A stretch of 64,000 nucleotides of DNA from JAHFDS01 sp964593795. Its GTDB lineage: Bacteria > Myxococcota_A > Polyangia > JAHFDS01. The notes under the pieces are model-generated. The model saw only the letters and a list, made by a program, of their open reading frames with translations. It searched no databases and had not been told where the DNA came from. This document shows positions 57,436-64,000 of the stretch, in pieces. The stretch is taken from positions 1-64,000 of the forward strand of contig CAZQJC010000163.1 in assembly GCA_964593795.1 (NCBI GenBank). The letters are read 5' to 3'. A program made the translations under genes and the position numbers. Every line of letters starts with the position of its first letter. Position 1 is the stretch's first letter.

Positions 57436-59570
57436 CGCTCGGACACCCAGGTTCCGGAGGCCAGGCCCGCCGCGTCTTGCCCGCCGAACAGGAGGAGCGC
57501 GCCACGCCCCGCGTGAAGGGCCATGCGTCCACCCGCGCCCGGCGGGTCGCCCGACGGCGCGAGGTCGGCCCAGCTGTCGTTCCAGCGCTGCGCGTGGCCG
57601 CCCGGGTGCAGCAGACCGGCTTCGCCGTCGCGTCGGCCGTCCCACAGCAGAAGGCCGCAGCGTCCCGCGTCGTAGGCCATCGCCTCGCCCGCGCCCGCGA
57701 GGCCGCCGTCGTCCCGGTGCCGGCGCGTCCAGCGCGCGCCGTCCCAGAGCCAGTAGTCCGTGTCGGCGCCCGCCCAGACGAGGACCACCACGCCGCGCCC
57801 CGCGTGATCGACGAGGCCCGTGACGCCGGGGGGCAGGTCGGCCTCGGGCGGGAAGTGCTGCGTCCACGCGGCGCCGTCCCAGGTCCAGGTGTCGTTCAGG
57901 ATCGCGGTGTCCTTCTGGCCGCCGAAGAGCAGGACCTGACCGCGCGCGGCGTCGTAGGCGAGCGCGTGGCTCGAGCGGGGCGACGGCCGTTCGGGGGGAG
58001 TGACGAAGCTCCAGCGCGCACCGTCCCAGAGCCAGGTGTCGGTGCGCAGACCCTCGGGGCCGCGACCGCCGAAGAGCACGACCTGGCCGCGCGCCGCGTC
58101 GAAGGCGAGCGCGTGCCCCGCGCGGGGCGGGCCGGCCGCCTGCTCCTGCCGCCACGCGCCGTCCCAGGTCCAGGTGTCGCCGAGGATCACCGACGTGCCG
58201 GCGGCGTCCCGGCCGACGCCCCCGTGGAGGACGACGCGCGCGCGCGCCGCGTCGTAGGCCAGCGCGAAGGCAGTGCGCGGGGGCGGCTCGGTGCCGGAGA
58301 CCCGTCGCCACGCGAGCTCGACGGCGTCGCTGCAGGGCGCCTCCGCGTCGCGCGCGGGGGCGCAAGCGCCGGCCCCGCAGCGCTCACCGTCCGCGCAGTG
58401 GACGCAGACGTCGCCGTCTCCGCGGCAGCTCGCGAGCGCGAGCGGCGCCGGGGCACAGCCGGTGGGGGCGCCGGGCGAGAGCTCGAGGCAGCCGCAGGCC
58501 GTGCAGGCGCCGCCGAGGCACGCGGAGTCGTCGGCGCACGTCTGGCAAGCCGCGCCGCCGACGCCGCACGCGCCGCGCTCCACGCCGGTGCGGCAGCGGC
58601 CGCCGTCGCAGCAGCCGTCGGGACACGTGCTCGGGCTGCAGGTGCAGGCCTCCGCCGGCTGGCACCTGCCGGCGCAGCACGACTCGCCCGGGGCACACGC
58701 GAGGCCGCACGCGCCGCACGAATTGGCATCGCTGGTGAGATCGGCGCAGCGCCCGTCGCAGCAGCTCGCGCCCGGTGCGCAAGCGCGGCCGCAGGCGCCG
58801 CAGTGACCGCGCGCGCTCGTCGGGTCGACGCACGCACCGCCGCAGCAGCGGTCGCCCTCCCCGCACGCGTGGTCGCAGGCGCCGCAGTGCAGCGGGGAGG
58901 CCTCGACGTCGACGCACGCGCCGCCGCAGCAGTCGCTCGAGCGGCCGCACGGCGACGCGCAGCCGGCGCGCGCGCACGTGGCGGAGTCGTCGGCGGAGCC
59001 GTCGCAGTCGTCGTCGTGGCCGTTGCAGCGCTCGGGCAGCGGGAGGCGCTGGCCCTGGCACGCGAGCAGCGCACCGCGATGGCAGGCGGTCCACCCGGCG
59101 GCGCACGCGCCGGCGCCGGAGGTCCCGGCGGGGCCGTCGAAGCACGCTCGCAGACCCCCGCTCGCACACTCGCCGCGCGACTCGGCGAGCGGGACGACGA
59201 CGGCGCCGGCGCGCCGGGCGTCGAGGACGACGCTCGTGCAGCCGGCCAGGAAGCGCTCGTCGGCCGCGTTCCACGCCACGATCTCGAAGGTCGCGCCGCC
59301 GGCGGCGATCTCCGGCAGGGCCGGCGCCCCGTCCACCGGCAGCTCGAGCTCGACCGCCGCTGGGGCGGTGGCCGCCTCGCACGCGACGCTCTCGCGTGGC
59401 CAGACGCGCAGGCGAAGGCGCCGGGCGGCGCGCTCCATCGCCACCGAGGGGTAGACGAGCCGCAGGGTCTGGGGCCGGCCCTCGTCCCCGCAGGCCGCGA
59501 AGCCGAGCGCGATCGCCGGAAGGAGCATGGCCGTGAGGACCCGACGCGCGATGCGCGGTGCGAGCGGCAC
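57432..59570 (-). CDS. Cys-rich and kelch-like lipoprotein
   Basis: A 712-residue protein; I chose GTG 59570, with ATG 59528 as the alternative. The signal peptide ends in lipobox FAAC. An N-terminal beta-rich part (to about 130) is followed by a Cys-rich region (about 150-400), including CNGHDDDCDGSADD, a MopE/calcium-binding-like motif, and repeated CGACGxACAPGxSCC units. The C-terminal 290 residues are kelch-like repeats (LGDTWTWDGAWRQ, GQVVFGG-type strands, NDTWTWDGAAW). These should form a beta-propeller. Its stop overlaps the kinase start, so it may be the surface sensor of that kinase (inference). Confidence 0.87.
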   Translation of the reverse strand: MPLAPRIARRVLTAMLLPAIALGFAACGDEGRPQTLRLVYPSVAMERAARRLRLRVWPRESVACEAATAPAAVELELPVDGAPALPEIAAGGATFEIVAWNAADERFLAGCTSVVLDARRAGAVVVPLAESRGECASGGLRACFDGPAGTSGAGACAAGWTACHRGALLACQGQRLPLPERCNGHDDDCDGSADDSATCARAGCASPCGRSSDCCGGACVDVEASPLHCGACDHACGEGDRCCGGACVDPTSARGHCGACGRACAPGASCCDGRCADLTSDANSCGACGLACAPGESCCAGRCQPAEACTCSPSTCPDGCCDGGRCRTGVERGACGVGGAACQTCADDSACLGGACTACGCLELSPGAPTGCAPAPLALASCRGDGDVCVHCADGERCGAGACAPARDAEAPCSDAVELAWRRVSGTEPPPRTAFALAYDAARARVVLHGGVGRDAAGTSVILGDTWTWDGAWRQEQAAGPPRAGHALAFDAARGQVVLFGGRGPEGLRTDTWLWDGARWSFVTPPERPSPRSSHALAYDAARGQVLLFGGQKDTAILNDTWTWDGAAWTQHFPPEADLPPGVTGLVDHAGRGVVVLVWAGADTDYWLWDGARWTRRHRDDGGLAGAGEAMAYDAGRCGLLLWDGRRDGEAGLLHPGGHAQRWNDSWADLAPSGDPPGAGGRMALHAGRGALLLFGGQDAAGLASGTWVSER

Positions 59571-59832
59571 TAGTGCCGCTCGTCAAATGTTCGACCGGTC
59601 TTGCACCTGGAGGGCGACATGGGACCGTGGTGGAGGCGGCACTCGCGAGCGCGGAGCGCGAGCCAACGCGACACCTGGTGCTGCCCGTCCGGGATTCCCC
59701 AGGCTTCCAGCTGATCCGACGAGCGGCCCTGGGTGCTGGTCTTGCGCACGCTCCGCGTGCGCGAGTGCTGCCCCCACCTGGCGTGCACAGCGCTCACGTG
59801 TCTGGATGCCGGTCCACTTCTGACGGGCAGCA
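59571..59832. other. 262-bp intergenic region
   Basis: It lies between the sigma-54 activator and the Cys-rich/kelch lipoprotein, both minus strand, so it should hold the lipoprotein promoter. I looked for a sigma-54 site (TGGCAC-N5-TTGC) and found no convincing one. Short ORFs on both strands look like shadows. Confidence 0.5.
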
Positions 59833-60834
<1,002 letters not shown>

Positions 60835-60902
60835 TCCTTGCCACAGGATACCGCGCCCGAGCGCCGCTCGGGTGCGCGGGCCGTCCGGCCGTGGCGGCGG
60901 CT

Positions 60903-61781
60903 TCAGGGGGTCACGCACAGGGCGGTGGACATGTTCGCGGGGAACGAGGCCGCGTCGGCCGCGAGCGCGGCGCGGTGCGCGGCGTTGAAGTCGGGCGAGC
61001 CGAGCGGCTCGGGGCAGAGCGTGTGCGTGTCCGCGCGGCTGGCGCCGTCGAGGTTGACCTGCAGCTCCACGCGGCCCCAGCGGGCGGGATCGCTCGTGTG
61101 GATGCCGGCGATCCCGAGGGCCATCCCGGGCGTGATGGCCGCGCCGGGCGCGGTGACCGTCGGGTTGCGGACGTGATCGTAGAGGACGGTGTACTTCGAG
61201 GTGGCCGTTGGACGCGTGCGGATCTCGAACTCGCCCGGGTAGAGCGGGTTGCTCTCGGCCTCGATGGCGTCGAGCACGCCGGCGGTCGCGGCGAGCACGA
61301 CGGTGCCGGCGGCGACCTTGTAGTTGTAGGAGGAGCTCATCGAGCCACCGCGCAGCGAGGTCCCGTAGGCCTGGAAGCACCAGGCGTCGTCGACGTTGTC
61401 GGGGAAGCGCGCGTTGCAGTCGAGGCTCGCGAGCCGGTGGGTCGCGGCGTCGTAGGTGCCCGCGAGGTCGACGATGGGCACCGAGAGGACCGGCGGGGGC
61501 TCGACCGGCGCACCGCCCGCACCCGCACCGCCCGCACCCGCACCCGCACCGCCCGCACCCGCACCGCCCGCACCCGCACCGCCCGCACCCGCACCGCCCG
61601 CACCCGCACCGCCCGCACCTGCACCGCCCGCACCTGCACCGCCCGCACCTGCACCGCCCACACTCGCACCGCCCGCACCTGCACCGCCCGCACCTGCACC
61701 GCCCGTGGTCGCGTCGCTGCCGCAACCCGGTGATGCAGTGGTGACTACCGCCGCGAACACGAAGCACGTCCACCTGCGCAT
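60903..61781 (-). CDS. Lipoprotein with Gly/Ala repeat linker
   Basis: A 292-residue protein from ATG 61781, preceded by GAGGAGGG; an upstream in-frame ATG at 61796 is less likely. The signal peptide ends near SPGC. A GAGGA-type repeat stretch (about 30-95) is followed by a beta-rich globular domain (VLSVPIVDLAGTYDAATHRL, LDCNARFPDNVDDAWCFQAYG, YTVLYDHVRNPTVTAPG). I do not recognise the domain. It is probably surface-anchored. Confidence 0.8.
   Translation of the reverse strand: MRRWTCFVFAAVVTTASPGCGSDATTGGAGAGGAGAGGASVGGAGAGGAGAGGAGAGGAGAGGAGAGGAGAGGAGAGGAGAGAGGAGAGGAPVEPPPVLSVPIVDLAGTYDAATHRLASLDCNARFPDNVDDAWCFQAYGTSLRGGSMSSSYNYKVAAGTVVLAATAGVLDAIEAESNPLYPGEFEIRTRPTATSKYTVLYDHVRNPTVTAPGAAITPGMALGIAGIHTSDPARWGRVELQVNLDGASRADTHTLCPEPLGSPDFNAAHRAALAADAASFPANMSTALCVTP
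61509..61705 (-). repeat. 15-bp minisatellite encoding Gly/Ala repeats
   Basis: About 13 copies of a 15-bp unit (GCACCCGCACCGCCC on the plus strand), with small variants (CACCTG, ACACTCG). In the minus-strand gene each unit encodes GAGGA. Such arrays can expand or contract by slippage in multiples of 15, keeping the frame. Confidence 0.8.
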
Positions 61782-61927
61782 GAGCCCTCCTCGCATGTTG
61801 GAGGCAGGCCATTGCAAGGCCTCTGCCGGCTTCAAGAGCCCCTCGATCCAGGGGCAAGAGACCAGCCGTCTCGCCGGGCGAGACACGCAGTCTCGTGCCG
61901 CGAGAGGCTCCGTCTCGGCGCGCGAGG

Positions 61928-63172
61928 TCAGGGCGGAGGCCACGTGAGCACGCTGGCGCCGTCGTTGCCGATGCGGACGTACGTCAGCGGCAGGTGGGGC
62001 GAGAGCCAGGTGCCGGAGTTGAGGTAGCGGCCGGTGCCGCAGGTCTCGTCGGTCGCCACGTGCACGTGGCCGAACGAGACGATGGGCACGTCGAGGAGGC
62101 GCTGCACCTGCGCGGCGGCGGCGCGCGCGGCGTGCTCGGCGTGGCCGGCGTAGCGACCTCCCCCGAGCAGGCTCGCGAGGACGGCGGCGGCGAGCGCGGC
62201 GCCCGCGGCGATCGCGAGGGGCGCCGCGCCGAGCGCGAGGGCGGCGACGCCGAGGGCGAGGGCGAGCGGGATCGTGAAGGCCGCGACGAGGTGCAGGCGC
62301 GCGGCGGTGGAGGCGCGCGAGCCGAGGCGGGGGGCGGCCGCGAGGGCGTCGAGGGCCTCGAGCGACGCTTGGGGGGCGCCTGTCTCGGCGGCGAGCGCGG
62401 CGCGTCTGAGGGTGTGCTCGGGGTGGGCGTGCGCCTGCGTCGGGCCGGCGGCGAGCACGGTGCGCAGCGCGAAGGCGAGGTAGCGCACGAGCAGCCACGG
62501 CCCGCGTGGGCCGTAGCGCCGGGCGATGACGGGCAGGTAGTAGAGCGGGCCCCGGGTGTGATCGACGTGGTAGGCGATCTCGGGGATGAGCGGGCAGAAG
62601 CCGGAGATCCAGTGCGTGCCGAGGTTCGTGCGCAGCACGCGGCCGGCGGGGGCCGCGTCGAACGGCGCGAGGAGGCCCGCGACGGACGTGTCGAGGTCGT
62701 ACTGCTGCCCGTGCTCGACGTAGACGCGATCGGGCTCGTAGTAGAACCAGTCACGGAAGGAGAGGCGGTCGATCGCGGTGGGATCCGCGAGCTCGGCGGC
62801 GAGGCGCGCGGCGAAGGCGGCGCGCACGCTCGGCCACATGAGATCGAAGTCGTGGTTGCCGGGGATGACGACGATCTGGTGGCCGCGGTCGAGGAAGCGG
62901 GCGAGGGCCCCCATGACGTCGGGGAACTCGGCGGCGACCTCGGCGAGGAGCTCGAGGGACGCCGCCTCGCGCCCGCGCCGCGCCATGCCGACGGCCTGGT
63001 GGTCGAAGTCGAAGAGGTCGCCGTTGAGCACGAGGCGCCACGGGCGCTCGCCGTCGCGGTGCACGGCGTGGTGATCGAGGAAGCGCGCGAGCTCGCGCTG
63101 GCCGCCCGCGACCATGCCCGGTCGGAGGCGGCACAGGTGCACGTCGCTGACGAGAAGGAGGCTCGGGCGCAT
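61928..63172 (-). CDS. Calcineurin-like metallophosphoesterase with membrane segments
   Basis: A 414-residue protein from ATG 63172. Metallophosphoesterase motifs are in order: SDVHL (D10, H12), NGDLFDFDH (D52), PGNHDFD (N106, H107), H in THWISG, and GHVHVATD near residue 375. Between about 295 and 345 are two hydrophobic segments (TIPLALALGVAALALG and APLAIAAGAALAAAVLAS), an unusual insertion that would place the enzyme at the membrane. By family it hydrolyses phosphoester or nucleotide substrates using two metal ions; the substrate is unknown. Confidence 0.9.
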   Translation of the reverse strand: MRPSLLLVSDVHLCRLRPGMVAGGQRELARFLDHHAVHRDGERPWRLVLNGDLFDFDHQAVGMARRGREAASLELLAEVAAEFPDVMGALARFLDRGHQIVVIPGNHDFDLMWPSVRAAFAARLAAELADPTAIDRLSFRDWFYYEPDRVYVEHGQQYDLDTSVAGLLAPFDAAPAGRVLRTNLGTHWISGFCPLIPEIAYHVDHTRGPLYYLPVIARRYGPRGPWLLVRYLAFALRTVLAAGPTQAHAHPEHTLRRAALAAETGAPQASLEALDALAAAPRLGSRASTAARLHLVAAFTIPLALALGVAALALGAAPLAIAAGAALAAAVLASLLGGGRYAGHAEHAARAAAAQVQRLLDVPIVSFGHVHVATDETCGTGRYLNSGTWLSPHLPLTYVRIGNDGASVLTWPPP

Positions 63173-63241
63173 GGGCGCGTCAGGTGGGGACGAGGTCGGC
63201 GAACACGAAGCCGTCGCGCGTGACGGCGAGCAGCGTCCGCT

Positions 63242-64000
63242 TCACGGGCAGCGCGCCCGCACGAGCCGGCCCGGGCGCGCCCCGGTGAGCGCGCCGCCCT
63301 CGGCCACCACCTCGCCGCGCGCGATCGTGGCGCGGTAGCCGCGCGCCTCCTGGAGGAAGCGCTTGCCGCCCGCGGGCAGATCGTGGACGAGGTGCGGCGG
63401 CAGGAGCTCGAGCGCGCCGAGGTCGATGACGTTGAGGTCGGCGCGCTTGCCGAGCGCGATCACGCCGCGGTCGTCGAAGCCGGTCCACGCGGCGTTCGCG
63501 CCCGTGAGCATGTGCACCGCGCGCTCGAGCGGCAGGCGACGCTCCTTGCGGTCACGCGCCCAGTGCGTGAGCAGGAAGGTCGGGAAGCTCGCGTCGCAGA
63601 TCGTGCCGACGTGCGCGCCGCCGTCGGACAGGCCGAAGAGCGCGCGCGGGTGGTGCAGCATCTCGGCCACGACGTCGAGGTTGCCCGCCGAGTAGTTGTA
63701 GATGGGGAAGTACAGGAGCGCGTGGCCGTCCTGCTCGAGCAGGGCCTCGTAGAGGATCTCGATCACGGGGCGCCCCGCGCGCATCGCCTCGCCGAAGAGC
63801 GAGTCCTCGCGGCGCGGCTCGTAGGCCGGGCGCTCGCCGAGGCGGAAGAGGCTCATCGACACGAAGTCGAGGCTCGCCATGAGCTGGTCGGCGAGCGGCG
63901 GGATGGGGCTGCCGTCGCCGGCGACCTTGTCGGGCTTCTCGGCGAGGATGCGCGCGCGGACCTCGGGCTTGCGCAGGTGCGCCACGCGCTCTGCGAGCGG
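63242..64000 (-). CDS. Amidohydrolase, N-acyl-D-amino-acid deacylase-like (5' partial)
   Basis: An open frame running off the right edge; 253 residues of the C-terminal part are visible. Features match the amidohydrolase_3/D-aminoacylase group: FGLSDGGAHVGTICDASFPT with the metal-linked aspartate, PLERAVHMLTGANAAWTGF, and DRGVIALGKRADLNVID. The N-terminal HxH metal motif would lie outside the window. By family it removes acyl groups from D-amino acids or related amides. The downstream gap to the metallophosphoesterase is 69 bp. Confidence 0.87.
   Translation of the reverse strand, partial: PLAERVAHLRKPEVRARILAEKPDKVAGDGSPIPPLADQLMASLDFVSMSLFRLGERPAYEPRREDSLFGEAMRAGRPVIEILYEALLEQDGHALLYFPIYNYSAGNLDVVAEMLHHPRALFGLSDGGAHVGTICDASFPTFLLTHWARDRKERRLPLERAVHMLTGANAAWTGFDDRGVIALGKRADLNVIDLGALELLPPHLVHDLPAGGKRFLQEARGYRATIARGEVVAEGGALTGARPGRLVRARCP

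Overview
The window looks like a chromosome fragment from a GC-rich Myxococcota (delta-proteobacterial, probably Polyangia-type) bacterium. This rests on the very high GC with almost exclusively G or C at third codon positions (judged by eye, not computed), four Hanks-type Ser/Thr kinases, three sigma-54 activators (two with FHA domains), and many lipoproteins whose lipobox is followed by Gly/Ala-rich or Pro-Asp-Gly-rich linkers. I see no rRNA, tRNA, CRISPR array, IS element or prophage. Coding density is high and no gene-free stretch exceeds about 280 bp.

Layout. 0.1-3.2 kb: a membrane Ser/Thr kinase divergent from an FHA/sigma-54 activator. 3.4-8.8 kb (minus): a tightly overlapping operon of PlsB-like acyltransferase, degenerate GpsA-like protein, outer-membrane beta-barrel and 12-heme cytochrome c, the last two resembling a porin-cytochrome electron conduit. 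8.8-11.0 kb: cutA and a beta-helix lipoprotein. 11.0-21.0 kb (minus): thyA-folA-recC-recB-recD, apparently one transcription unit joining dTMP synthesis to double-strand-break repair. 21.1-24.8 kb: lipoproteins and a degenerate peptidase-like/TPR protein. 24.8-26.6 kb: FIST sensor, HiPIP-like tetracysteine protein and cupredoxin lipoprotein in a row. 26.8-29.1 kb: DUF1963 and patatin-like proteins. 29.2-33.0 kb: a 1277-residue kinase-STAND-PEGA-FGE-like fusion. 33.0-36.5 kb (minus): phosphohexomutase overlapping an FHA/GGDEF-like/sigma-54 activator. 36.5-39.8 kb: small unknowns and a RecA/KaiC-like ATPase fused to a SLOG-like Rossmann domain. 40.0-42.9 kb: kinase overlapping an HTH-PAS-PAS-PilZ protein. 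43.0-55.8 kb: mostly secreted or lipid-anchored proteins (alpha/beta hydrolase, Cys-rich repeat protein, DUF4139 protein with an inserted OmpA-like domain, DUF2059, an orphan TRAP binding protein, others). 55.9-61.8 kb: kinase, Cys-rich/kelch lipoprotein, sigma-54 activator and a Gly/Ala-repeat lipoprotein. 61.9-64.0 kb: metallophosphoesterase and a D-aminoacylase-like amidohydrolase running off the right edge.

Recurring themes. Signalling proteins are encoded next to, or overlapping, plausible partners (kinase/FHA, kinase/PilZ, kinase/lipoprotein, mutase/FHA activator). Start-stop overlaps (ATGA or GTGA) are very common. A dispersed repeat of about 135 bp, ending in a GC-rich tetraloop hairpin, sits in four gene gaps, all between convergent genes, so it may act as a bidirectional terminator.
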